NCBI GenBank assembly: GCA_016235165.1
Contig: JACRLX010000021.1
Coordinates: 1 to 64,000, forward strand
DNA length: 64,000 nucleotides
Origin: Rhodocyclales bacterium
GTDB lineage: Bacteria > Pseudomonadota > Gammaproteobacteria > Burkholderiales > Rhodocyclaceae
Direction: 5' to 3'
In this document: one piece after another, positions 45,897 through 58,498 of the stretch
Numbering within the stretch: position 1 is the stretch's first letter
Layout: every line of letters starts with the position of its first letter
Notes under the pieces: model-generated
The model's input: the letters and a program-made list of their open reading frames with translations, nothing else
Told to the model about the DNA's origin: nothing
Databases searched by the model: none
Position numbers and translations under genes: made by a program

Positions 45897-46768
45897 TTTG
45901 CGAACAGGCCCTTGGGTTTGAACATCAGGACGCCGATGAACACCGCGTAGCTCAGCACCATCTTCAGCGAGGGACTGGTGAAGTGCATGCCGAAGGTCTC
46001 CACCAGACCCAGCAGCAGGCCGGCGGCAAGGCTGCCGACGATGCTGCCGTAGCCGCCGAGGGTAATCACGATCAGCGCGGTGATGGTGTAGGGCTCGCCC
46101 ATGCCCGGCGAGATTTCATAGACCATCGACAGCAGCGCTCCGGCGACCCCGGCCAGCGCCAGGCCGGCGCCGAAGCACCAGGGATGCAGGCGTGCGGTGT
46201 CGATGCCGACCAGTTGCGCGCCGAGCGGCGCCTGCATCATGGCGCGGATGGCCTTGCCGATCAGGGTGAAGCGCAACACCGCGATCAGCCCGGCCGACAA
46301 GACGACGACCACGGCGAACACCAGCAGGCGGTTGTGCGGCATGATCACGCCGCCCAACTGCAGCGGTTCGGCGAGATAGGTATAGCCGCGCAGGTCGGCG
46401 CCCCAGACCATCAGGGCCAGATTCTGCACCACGAACATCAGGCCGAAGGACGCGACCAGGCCGCGCGCCTCGAATACGTCGATATTGGGCGAACTGTGCA
46501 CCAGGCGGCGCAGCACCAGTCGGTGCACCAGCAGGCCGACCAGGAACAGCGCGGCCATCGCGATCGGCAGTGTGGCGAGCGGATTCAGACCCAGCGTGGT
46601 GTGCAGCACATAGGTCAGGTAGGCGCCAAGCATGAGGAACTCGCCATGGGCGATGTTCATCACGCGCATCAGGCCGTACTGCAAATTCAGGCCGATGGCG
46701 ACGATGGCATAGATGCCGCCGGTGATCAGGCCAGCGGCCAGCAGATCGAGAAACAGCGTGAAGGTCAT
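45893..46768 (-). CDS. livH: ABC transporter permease, LivH type
   Basis: This 291-residue permease has about eight membrane segments. The LivH start is typical (GGIYAIVAIGLNLQYGLMRVMNIAHGEF in parts), as is the loop GKAIRAMMQAPLGAQLVGID. It follows livK after an 82-bp spacer holding a strong hairpin. Confidence 0.94.
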   Translation of the reverse strand: MTFTLFLDLLAAGLITGGIYAIVAIGLNLQYGLMRVMNIAHGEFLMLGAYLTYVLHTTLGLNPLATLPIAMAALFLVGLLVHRLVLRRLVHSSPNIDVFEARGLVASFGLMFVVQNLALMVWGADLRGYTYLAEPLQLGGVIMPHNRLLVFAVVVVLSAGLIAVLRFTLIGKAIRAMMQAPLGAQLVGIDTARLHPWCFGAGLALAGVAGALLSMVYEISPGMGEPYTITALIVITLGGYGSIVGSLAAGLLLGLVETFGMHFTSPSLKMVLSYAVFIGVLMFKPKGLFAK

Positions 46769-46790
46769 GGGCGGGTGGGTTGCCGCGAAA

Positions 46791-46835
46791 AGTCGGCGCT
46801 GGCGGGACGGCGGCCGGTGGCCGCCGTCCCGCCGC
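46791..46835. repeat. 16-mer repeat and 15-bp hairpin between livK and livH
   Basis: The exact 16-mer at 46791-46806 runs into a perfect inverted repeat, 46803-46817 paired with 46821-46835 around GGT. The hairpin directly follows the livK stop on the minus strand and has no T-run. It may stabilise the livK message or damp downstream expression, as hairpins do in other binding-protein operons. Confidence 0.8.
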
Positions 46836-46850
46836 GGGGCGATGCCGTCT

Positions 46851-48026
46851 TCAGTTCCACGCCGGCTTGGGCGACACCAGTGTTGCGGTGGCGCGCGTCT
46901 TCGGCCAAACCACCTCGAATTCGCCCTTCTGCCATTGGCTGACGGTGCCGGGGATCGAGGCGTTCATGCCGTCCTTGAACTTGATCGGGCCAAGAATGGT
47001 CTGGAACTCGCCGCCGGCGATCGCGTCGCGGATCCTGGCGCGGTCGAGGCCGACCTTTTCCACCGCCTGCTGCAGAATCTGCAGGCTGGCGTAGGCATGT
47101 GCCGAGGCCCAGCGATCCGGCTCCTTCTGGAACTTGGCGATGTGAGCGGCGAAGTAGTCCTTGGCCGCCGCGCCGGTCTTGGCATTCCACGAGCCCATGC
47201 CCATCACGCCCTCGGTATTGCCGGTGAGCTGCGCCTTGTAGAGCGGGAAGGCGGTGCCGACCGCGGCGTAGAAAATCTTCGGATTGAAGCCGATTTCCCT
47301 GGCCTGCTTGGACACCAGGATGGTATCGGGCGGATAGGTGATGCCGAGGAAGGCATCCGGATTCTTCTCCTTCATCGCCTTCAGCACCGGCGACAGATCC
47401 TTGACGCCGAGCGGATAACTCTTCTTGTCGAGCAGCCCGATGTTGTGCGAAGCCAGCGCCTTGCTCAGGGCGTCGACGTTCTCCAGTCCGAACAAGTCGT
47501 CGACATGCACCACGGCGACGGTCTTGACGCCTTGCGCGACCAGCATGTCGGCCAGTGCATTCATCATCTGGTCGGGCTGCTGCAGGATGGTGAACACGAA
47601 GGGCAGCTTCATGTCGGTGAGCTTCTTCGAGCTCGCCGTCGGCGCAATCATCGGATAGCCGAGCTTGTTCGCCAGCGTCGCCACGGCGAAGGTCTGGCCG
47701 GTGCCCCAGGGTGGCAGCACGAGGTCGACCTTGTCCTGGTTCATCAGCTTTTCATAGGTGCGCACCACCGTCTCGGTGTCGCTGCGATCGTCATAACCGA
47801 TCAGCTCGACCTTGCGCTGCTTGCCGGCCACCATCAGGCCGCCCTTGGCATTGACCTGCTCGGCCCACAGCAGGTAATTGGGTTCCTGCGAGACCTGGGC
47901 GCCGCCGGCGAAGGGGCCGGTGCGGGCGATGGCATAACCGATCCTGACCGCTTCGTCGGCCAGCGCCGCGGTGCTGGCGGCCAGCCCGAGCAGGCTGGCG
48001 GCGATACAAATGCTGTTCCTCAACAT
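46851..48026 (-). CDS. livK: periplasmic substrate-binding protein, LivK type
   Basis: The product has 391 residues. A Sec signal peptide (about residues 1-23, cleavage after AALA) precedes a type-I periplasmic binding fold of the Peripla_BP_6 family (VRIGYAIARTGPFAGGAQ near the start). Ribosome site GGAGA precedes ATG. Next to the p-cresol genes, the ligand may be an aromatic compound rather than a branched-chain amino acid; this is inference only. Confidence 0.92.
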   Translation of the reverse strand: MLRNSICIAASLLGLAASTAALADEAVRIGYAIARTGPFAGGAQVSQEPNYLLWAEQVNAKGGLMVAGKQRKVELIGYDDRSDTETVVRTYEKLMNQDKVDLVLPPWGTGQTFAVATLANKLGYPMIAPTASSKKLTDMKLPFVFTILQQPDQMMNALADMLVAQGVKTVAVVHVDDLFGLENVDALSKALASHNIGLLDKKSYPLGVKDLSPVLKAMKEKNPDAFLGITYPPDTILVSKQAREIGFNPKIFYAAVGTAFPLYKAQLTGNTEGVMGMGSWNAKTGAAAKDYFAAHIAKFQKEPDRWASAHAYASLQILQQAVEKVGLDRARIRDAIAGGEFQTILGPIKFKDGMNASIPGTVSQWQKGEFEVVWPKTRATATLVSPKPAWN

Positions 48027-48066
48027 GATGTGTCTCCTGTTATTGATTTAGGTGAATGCAACGAGG

Positions 48067-48105
48067 CGAAAAGAGTGGCGGGGCAAGACCTTGCCCGACC
48101 CCGCC
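48067..48105 (-). terminator. rho-independent terminator after the pch unit
   Basis: On the minus strand GGCGGGG pairs with CCCCGCC (48077-48105), with an inner CAAG/CTTG stem, followed by ACTCTTTTC. It separates the aldehyde dehydrogenase gene from livK. Confidence 0.75.
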
Positions 48106-48128
48106 CAAGAGGAGCCTTTGCTGTGCGT

Positions 48129-49571
48129 TCAGAAGGGGAAATGCCGCTGTCCCACCTGGATGGTGATCCACTTCACTTCGGTCATTTCATCCATCGAGTA
48201 TTTGCCGCCCTCGCGGCCGAAACCGGAGTCCTTGATCCCGCCGAAGGGCACGTGGGGTTCGTCGTAGGCGGTGCAGTTGTTGATATGCACCATGCCGGCT
48301 TCGATGCGCTGCGACAGATCCATGGCCCTCTGTAGATCGTTGGTGATCACCGCCGAGGACAGGCCGAAGCAGCTGTCATTGGCTACCGCCAGGGCGTCCT
48401 CGCTATCCCTGGCCTTGATCACCGAAACCACCGGGCCGAAACTTTCTTCCTTGAACACCACCATGTCGGCGGTGACGCCGGCCAGCACCGTGGGCTCGTA
48501 GAAATTGCCTTCCGACTTGCCGCCGGTGAGCAGCCTCGCGCCCTTGGTCACGGCATCCCTGACGTGACCGTCGATGAAGGCGCACTGCTTGCGATCGATC
48601 AACGGTCCGATCACGGTGTGCGGATCATGGGGATCGCCCATCCGGTAGGTCCGGACCTTGGCCGTGAACTTCTCGCAGAAGCTGTCGAAGATCGGCTCTT
48701 CGACGATGATCCGCGAGTTGGCCATGCAGACCTGGCCCTGGTGCAGGAAGACACCAAAGGCGGCGGCATTCACGGCATAGTCAAGATCGGCATCCTTGAG
48801 CACGATCAGCGGGCTCTTGCCGCCCATCTCCAGGGTGATCTTCTTCAGGTGCTTGCCAGCCTCGGCGGCGAGCTGCTTGCCGACTTCCGTGGACCCGGTG
48901 AAGGTCACCATGCGGATGCGCGGATCGGCCACCAGCGAATCGCCCAGCGTCGATCCCTGGCAGGGAATCACGTTGAGCACCCCCGGCGGCAGGCCAGCCG
49001 CTTCGAAGATCTCGGCGATCTTCATGGCCGTGACCGGCGTATAGCTGGCCGGCTTGAGGACGAAGGTATTGCCGGCGGCGAGCGCCATCGCCACTTTCTT
49101 GCAGGCGAGCAGGAAGGGGAAGTTGAATGGGGCGATGCCGGCGATCACGCCGAGCGGGCGGCGCAGGCTCATCGAGAACAGCCCCGGCGAATCCGAGGGC
49201 ATGGTTTCGCCGTTGATGCGCCGGCATTCGCCGGCGGCACTGCGCAGCAGGTTGACCACGAATCCGGCCTCGAACATGGCCTTGCCGAAACCGGAGCCGG
49301 CTTCATCGATCAACACCTCGGCGATCTCCGGAATGCGGCTGGCCAGCACGTCGGCGGCCTTGATCAGGATCGCCTCGCGCTCCTTGGCCAGGGAATTGCC
49401 CCAGGCCAGGCGGGCGGCGTAGGCAGCGCCGATCGCCTTGTCGATATCCGCTTTGGATGCCTGATGCACGCGGGCATAGACGGCTCCCGTGGCGGGATTC
49501 ATGTCGTCGGCGATGGTGCCCGTGGACGACGCCACCCATTCGCCGCCGATAAACAGCTTGTACTCTTTCAT
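48129..49571 (-). CDS. pchA: aldehyde dehydrogenase (4-hydroxybenzaldehyde type)
   Basis: The product has 480 residues from ATG 49571, with AGGAAA upstream; an open frame from 49598 is less likely. The catalytic Cys is in GQVCMANSR and the Glu in LEMGGKSP. FTGSTEVGK binds NAD(P). Close to vanillin/benzaldehyde dehydrogenases in style. Placed directly after pchF, it is expected to oxidise 4-hydroxybenzaldehyde to 4-hydroxybenzoate. The symbol is by analogy with the Pseudomonas pch cluster. Confidence 0.88.
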   Translation of the reverse strand: MKEYKLFIGGEWVASSTGTIADDMNPATGAVYARVHQASKADIDKAIGAAYAARLAWGNSLAKEREAILIKAADVLASRIPEIAEVLIDEAGSGFGKAMFEAGFVVNLLRSAAGECRRINGETMPSDSPGLFSMSLRRPLGVIAGIAPFNFPFLLACKKVAMALAAGNTFVLKPASYTPVTAMKIAEIFEAAGLPPGVLNVIPCQGSTLGDSLVADPRIRMVTFTGSTEVGKQLAAEAGKHLKKITLEMGGKSPLIVLKDADLDYAVNAAAFGVFLHQGQVCMANSRIIVEEPIFDSFCEKFTAKVRTYRMGDPHDPHTVIGPLIDRKQCAFIDGHVRDAVTKGARLLTGGKSEGNFYEPTVLAGVTADMVVFKEESFGPVVSVIKARDSEDALAVANDSCFGLSSAVITNDLQRAMDLSQRIEAGMVHINNCTAYDEPHVPFGGIKDSGFGREGGKYSMDEMTEVKWITIQVGQRHFPF

Positions 49572-49579
49572 GGAATTTC

Positions 49580-51124
49580 CTAGAGACTGATGCCGCACCG
49601 TCCGGGTGCGAGAATGTTGTTGGGATCGAGCGCCTTCTTCAGCTTCTTTTCGACGCTGCGCTTGACCGGCCCGTAGGTCGCCGCCACTTTTTCGGCAAAT
49701 GCCGTGTTGGCGCGGTACATGCCGTAGCCTTCCTTGGCGAAGGTGTGCAGCAGTTCGTCATAGCAAGCGTTGGCCTTCCTGGTCTGCTCCTCGTCGGAAC
49801 GGTCGTAGAGCAGGTCGATGACGTGATGCATGTCGCGCCAGCCAACGATGAACTCGCCGACATAGTCGAAGCCGTACTTGGCCAGGATGTCCTTGGCCAT
49901 CTTCATCTGTTTCAGGGTCTCCGAGCCCTTGGCCTGCGACACCGGCGCGAACCAGATCGAGCCACCGCCGCCGCGCCAGTTGTAGAGCCCGAACTCGCCA
50001 AGATTCGGCTTGCCCTTCATCAGGTCGAAGCGGTAGTCGAGCGCCTTGCTGGTCGAGTTCTCGCGCGTCACGATCTTGCCGCCGGTACCGGCCGCCACCG
50101 CCTCGATGATCTTCCAGTTGGCGTCGTTGGTTTCCTTGGTGCCATACAGCGCGGCATACACGTTCCAGGCGCCGATGTTGTGGTCCTTGCGGATCCTGGC
50201 CACCGCCTCGTCGGGAATCGCACCCGGGCCGGTGTAATAGTCGGCGCGCTTGACCGGGGTGCACGGCGCTTCCCACAGCGCGTGGGCTATCACCACGGCA
50301 TTGGGGATGACCATTGCGATGCGCAGGGGCCGCAGGGCCTCGACGATCTTGGTGATGTCGGTTTCTTCCGGGTACTGGATCGAGAACGGACGGAAATCGG
50401 GCGGCGCCGGCATCAGCCACATGCCCATCTTGGTCACGATGCCGTAGTTGGACTGGGTGAAGATGCCGTCCAGCGTCGGCCCGTAGCCCCACTTGAAGAC
50501 CTGCCAGGTGTTGGAGTTGGGCATCGAACCCATGCCGGTGCGCAGCACTTCGCTGTTGGCCATCACCACTTCCATGCCACAGGAGAACAGGAAATGTTCG
50601 CCATAGGGCGTGTAGCCGACGCCGCGATCGACCATGTTGCCCAGTGGCCCGGCAATCGCCGAAGGCGCCGGGCAGGAGAACCACAGCGGCAGTTTCTTCT
50701 CCTGCAGGTAGTCGTAGAGCTGCTGGTAGGTCACGCCGGGCTCTACCAGCGCAGTGCACAGATCGGGGTCGACGCTTATGATCTTGTTCATGCGGCGCAA
50801 GTCCATCACGATCTGGCCGCGCTGCACCGGCGCCGCCGAGCCGTAGCCGAGGTTCTTGCCGGTGGAGATCGGATACACCGGGATCTTGTACTTGTTGAGC
50901 ACCTTGAGCACGCTCTGGATCTGCTCGACGCTGTCCGGCGTGATCGCCGCCGACGGCGCGTGCTGCTCGTTGGGCACCGGCATCATGATCTTGTTGTAGG
51001 GGGCCAGCCGCGACTCGTCGACCACCACGTTTTCGCCGCCGAGTATCGTTTTCAGTTCCTTGATGGCCTTGTCGAATTCGCCTGCCGCGATGCCCTTGGG
51101 CAAGGCCTTGCGTTTTGTAGTCAT
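49580..51124 (-). CDS. pchF: p-cresol methylhydroxylase flavoprotein subunit
   Basis: This 514-residue enzyme of the vanillyl-alcohol-oxidase flavoprotein family hydroxylates the methyl (or alkyl) carbon of 4-alkylphenols with water and passes electrons to PchC. Residues equivalent to those recalled for the Pseudomonas enzyme are all visible: Glu377 and FAD-linking Tyr381 (EFGLY), Asp437, and the substrate-binding Tyr470-Arg471 (GMYRAN), with Tyr94 in NLGYGS. FAD-binding PISTGKNLGYG is present. No signal peptide is visible. It may prefer p-cresol, 4-ethylphenol or a related compound. Confidence 0.92.
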   Translation of the reverse strand: MTTKRKALPKGIAAGEFDKAIKELKTILGGENVVVDESRLAPYNKIMMPVPNEQHAPSAAITPDSVEQIQSVLKVLNKYKIPVYPISTGKNLGYGSAAPVQRGQIVMDLRRMNKIISVDPDLCTALVEPGVTYQQLYDYLQEKKLPLWFSCPAPSAIAGPLGNMVDRGVGYTPYGEHFLFSCGMEVVMANSEVLRTGMGSMPNSNTWQVFKWGYGPTLDGIFTQSNYGIVTKMGMWLMPAPPDFRPFSIQYPEETDITKIVEALRPLRIAMVIPNAVVIAHALWEAPCTPVKRADYYTGPGAIPDEAVARIRKDHNIGAWNVYAALYGTKETNDANWKIIEAVAAGTGGKIVTRENSTSKALDYRFDLMKGKPNLGEFGLYNWRGGGGSIWFAPVSQAKGSETLKQMKMAKDILAKYGFDYVGEFIVGWRDMHHVIDLLYDRSDEEQTRKANACYDELLHTFAKEGYGMYRANTAFAEKVAATYGPVKRSVEKKLKKALDPNNILAPGRCGISL

Positions 51125-51160
51125 TTGTTGTCTCCGCTAAATGTGGATTCTGAACAACTG

Positions 51161-51754
51161 TCAGGTATTGATCAGGAAGGACACCAGGCTCGCCGGGGCG
51201 CCGCTGCCGGCGCCGGGCGTAGCCGCCGCGTGGGGGCCGGGCGCGGACGCCTGGCCGCCGAGCGTGCCGGCATACAGTCGACTGATGCGCTCGGCATGAG
51301 CCGGCAGCGGGTCCGACCAGACGATGCTCGACTCGAGCCCGACCGAGCTGCAGCAGTGCCGCGCCTCCTCGGCGCCGAAGCGATGATGAGTGCTCAACAC
51401 GCAAGCCGCGCCGCGCGCTGCCGCCAGCTCCTGGAAGATCACGCCGGCGGCATCGTCCATGACACCGATCACACGCCCGCCGGGAACCCGGTCGAGCAAC
51501 GCGGTGACGTCACCGTACCGGGCCAGCTCGCTGCTGCTGGCCATCACCTGGAGTTGCTTGATGCCGGCCGCGGCGAACACCTGGCCGAGCCGGGCGACGA
51601 GTTCGGCCGCCTGTGGCAAACCGCTCTGGCCGACGATCAGCACCGGCTTCGCCGCGCCCGTATTGAATAGTTCGCCCGCCGCCTGCGATGCCATCGGGCT
51701 GGCACCGAGCACTCCGCTGGCCGTCAGCGACTTGATGAAGTTGCGCCTGTCCAT
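51161..51754 (-). CDS. pchX: PchX-like protein with Tat-type leader
   Basis: The product has 197 residues and begins with DRRNFIKSL plus a hydrophobic stretch, a twin-arginine signal. The mature part (KPVLIVGQSGLPQAAELVARLG and on) is unlike any enzyme I recognise. Position between pchC and pchF matches the uncharacterised pchX of the Pseudomonas pchACXF cluster. PchF itself lacks a signal, so a periplasmic partner that carries or assembles it is a natural, untested idea. Confidence 0.7.
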   Translation of the reverse strand: MDRRNFIKSLTASGVLGASPMASQAAGELFNTGAAKPVLIVGQSGLPQAAELVARLGQVFAAAGIKQLQVMASSSELARYGDVTALLDRVPGGRVIGVMDDAAGVIFQELAAARGAACVLSTHHRFGAEEARHCCSSVGLESSIVWSDPLPAHAERISRLYAGTLGGQASAPGPHAAATPGAGSGAPASLVSFLINT

Positions 51755-51761
51755 GGCCGGC

Positions 51762-52073
51762 CTACTTCTTGGCGACAGCCGTACTGGTGCTGACCAGCTT
51801 GACCACCCCGGCCAGCGCAGCCTCGTTGATTTCGGACTCGCGGAAGGCCGGCATGGCGCGATTGCCGTTGCGCACGACGGACTTGATGTAGTCCGGCATC
51901 AGGTTGCGCCCGGTGATCACCGGGCCAACATTTGCCTCGTGACAGTAAGCGCAGACCTTGTTGTAGATCTCCTGGCTGTTCTGCCACTTGCCGCTGCTGT
52001 CTGCGTTCGCGTTGCCGACGACAATCAATGCCGACGCGGTGGCGAAATACCGGAAAGCCGATGAACACTTCAT
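51762..52073 (-). CDS. pchC: p-cresol methylhydroxylase cytochrome c subunit
   Basis: This 103-residue periplasmic c-type cytochrome accepts electrons from PchF. A Sec signal (about residues 1-24, ending NANA) precedes the haem site CAYCH (41-45) and axial Met74 in AMPAF. First gene of the leftward pchCXF-aldehyde dehydrogenase unit, behind a sigma-54 promoter. A Pro/Thr-free short tail ends the protein. Confidence 0.93.
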   Translation of the reverse strand: MKCSSAFRYFATASALIVVGNANADSSGKWQNSQEIYNKVCAYCHEANVGPVITGRNLMPDYIKSVVRNGNRAMPAFRESEINEAALAGVVKLVSTSTAVAKK

Positions 52074-52129
52074 TGACCCCTCCTTTTATGGTTGTGAATT
52101 CCACGCCGCGGTGGAATGGCAAACGCTTT

Positions 52130-52146
52130 AGCAGGGGCCGTGCCAG
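52130..52146 (-). promoter_or_regulatory. sigma-54 (-24/-12) promoter of pchC
   Basis: Minus-strand CTGGCACGGCCCCTGCT matches YTGGCACG-N4-TTGCW with one change (C for the first T of TTGC) and keeps the invariant GG and GC. Predicted transcription start is about 12 bases downstream, near 52118, leaving a leader of about 45 bases before pchC. Confidence 0.8.
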
Positions 52147-52189
52147 TGACTATCTCTATGTAATCAATCCAGTTTTAATTGGTGCGTTG

Positions 52190-52202
52190 CAACATATTGA
52201 TT
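52190..52202 (-). promoter_or_regulatory. predicted IHF site
   Basis: Minus-strand AATCAATATGTTG is an exact fit to WATCAANNNNTTR. It lies between the inverted repeat and the -24/-12 promoter, where DNA bending by IHF is expected. Confidence 0.65.
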
Positions 52203-52210
52203 TTAAAGGA

Positions 52211-52254
52211 GTTACCAAATGATCACGAATTTCCCGGTTTGACCATTTGGTAAC
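52211..52254. promoter_or_regulatory. upstream activating sequence (inverted repeat)
   Basis: Perfect 11-bp inverted repeat GTTACCAAATG (52211-52221) and CATTTGGTAAC (52244-52254) with a 22-bp spacer. Its centre is about 115 bp upstream of the predicted start of transcription. It is the likely binding site of the adjacent sigma-54 activator. Confidence 0.7.
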
Positions 52255-52339
52255 AGCTTTACATTTGAAATATCTTACGCCGGCCCGAAATATGCCATTA
52301 ACATGGTGCAGTGCGATGCCGGAGAGATCGCGGCGACGT

Positions 52340-52366
52340 GCGGCAGTCCGCGAAACCGACTGCCGC
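52340..52366. other. hairpin after the activator gene
   Basis: GCGGCAGTC and GACTGCCGC form a 9-bp perfect stem just after the activator stop on the minus strand. No T-run follows, so it is at best a weak or factor-dependent terminator. Confidence 0.4.
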
Positions 52367-52371
52367 CGGCG

Positions 52372-54081
<1,710 letters not shown>

Positions 54082-54419
54082 AGCGCCTCCCCGCCAGCTT
54101 ACCTTCGGCGGCGAAAAGGCCGGACGCCTCTCCGCCATGCACCGCCTCTAATGAGGGTGTAGAAAAACCCCATGAGGGGCCGATTGACTTCGATTGCAGG
54201 GGTCTCTTGACCATTCCCCGACCGGAGATCGGCCCGAAGCGAGCGTTTTGGAAGGTCGATTTATCTGCATGGCATTAGCCAAATTCTCAAAGGGGATTTT
54301 CTACAGCCTCAACGGGCGAATTTCTCGACCCCGGATTCTGCACCCGCAGCAACCGGAACTCAAGATAGCCGGCAGCGGCAGTCCAGCGGCAATCGCCGTC
54401 CTGTCAGCGCCGACTTTCT
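54082..54419. other. spacer upstream of the activator
   Basis: No gene seen. It contains a degenerate minus-strand copy of the 16-mer repeat (54391-54417). Two related stretches, GGGGATTTTCTAC and GTAGAAAAACCCC, near 54293 and 54157, form an imperfect inverted repeat. No clear sigma-70 promoter was found. Confidence 0.4.
54391..54417 (-). repeat. degenerate 16-mer repeat copy
   Basis: Minus strand reads AAAGTCGGCGCTGACAGG then ACGGCGATT. It differs from the exact copies only after CGCTG. Confidence 0.7.
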
Positions 54420-54523
54420 AGTGTAGTGCTTCGCTTTTCCTTGAACCAAGCTTGCGGTTGGCGCGGATGACTTTTCGAGAATGCCATTGGCCTTGGCGGA
54501 ATAGCTCAATCTATTCGCAAGCA

Positions 54524-54530
<7 letters not shown>
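54420..54530. repeat. 111-bp element with 12-bp inverted ends
   Basis: AGTGTAGTGCTT at 54420-54431 is perfectly inverted at 54519-54530. The right end supplies the last codon and TAG stop of the hybrid kinase. It has the size and form of a small non-autonomous element, but only one copy is seen in this window. Confidence 0.5.
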
Positions 54531-57802
<3,272 letters not shown>

Positions 57803-57840
57803 GATCGTCTCGGGCAGTTTTCTGCGTGGGACCGCCGATT

Positions 57841-57864
57841 AAAACACCATGCCCAAAGCATGGC
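57841..57864 (-). terminator. rho-independent terminator after the response regulator gene
   Basis: Minus strand CCATGC-TTTGG-GCATGG is followed by TGTTTTAATC, 20 bases after the response regulator stop. It separates it from the hybrid kinase gene. Confidence 0.7.
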
Positions 57865-57883
57865 TATTAGTGCTACCCCGTAG

Positions 57884-58498
57884 TCATGGCGCCCGCGGCA
57901 AGGCAACGCCGTGCATTGCCGCCAGGCGGAACAGGTCGGCGACGCTGGCGACACCGCACTTGCGCGCGACGTTCGAGCGGTGCACCTCGACCGTGCGCGG
58001 GCTGATGCCGAGCCGCAGGGCGGTTTCGCGGGTTTCGTGGCCGGCGGCGGCAAGGGCGAGAATTTCGGACTCGCGCGGCGTCAGCGACGCCAATTGCAGC
58101 CGCAAGGCGCGGGCTTCGCGCTCGGCGCGGCGCTCGGCGGATCCCGTGCGCAGCAGTTCGGCGATGCGCGCCAGCAGGTCCTCGGGGGCCGTGGATTTCG
58201 GGATCACGTCGGCGGCCCCGGCACGCATGGCCCGCACCGCCAGAGGAATGTCGCCGTGGGCGGTGAGCAGGATCACCGGCAGCCTGTTGCCGCGCGCCGC
58301 GAGCGCCTCCAGTACCGCCAGGCCGTCGATGCCGCCCAGCTTCATGTCGAGCAGGATGCAGCCGTGCCCGTCCAGCTCGCCGACCAGGAAGGACTCGCCG
58401 GAAACATGGGTCTCGACCCCATAACCGGCGAGGCGCAGCAGCAGCGACATCGCATCGCGCACCGCAACCTCGTCGTCGATAACATAGACCGTCGTCAT
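57884..58498 (-). CDS. FixJ/NarL-type response regulator
   Basis: The product has 204 residues. The receiver domain has the acidic pair in YVIDDE, phospho-accepting Asp in ILLDMKLGGIDG and Lys in PKSTAPEDL. A C-terminal LuxR-type helix-turn-helix has LTPRESEILALAAAGHETRE in parts and SPRTVEVHRSNV. It overlaps the histidine kinase gene by ATGA, so the two form one system. The signal is unknown. Confidence 0.93.
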   Translation of the reverse strand: MTTVYVIDDEVAVRDAMSLLLRLAGYGVETHVSGESFLVGELDGHGCILLDMKLGGIDGLAVLEALAARGNRLPVILLTAHGDIPLAVRAMRAGAADVIPKSTAPEDLLARIAELLRTGSAERRAEREARALRLQLASLTPRESEILALAAAGHETRETALRLGISPRTVEVHRSNVARKCGVASVADLFRLAAMHGVALPRAP

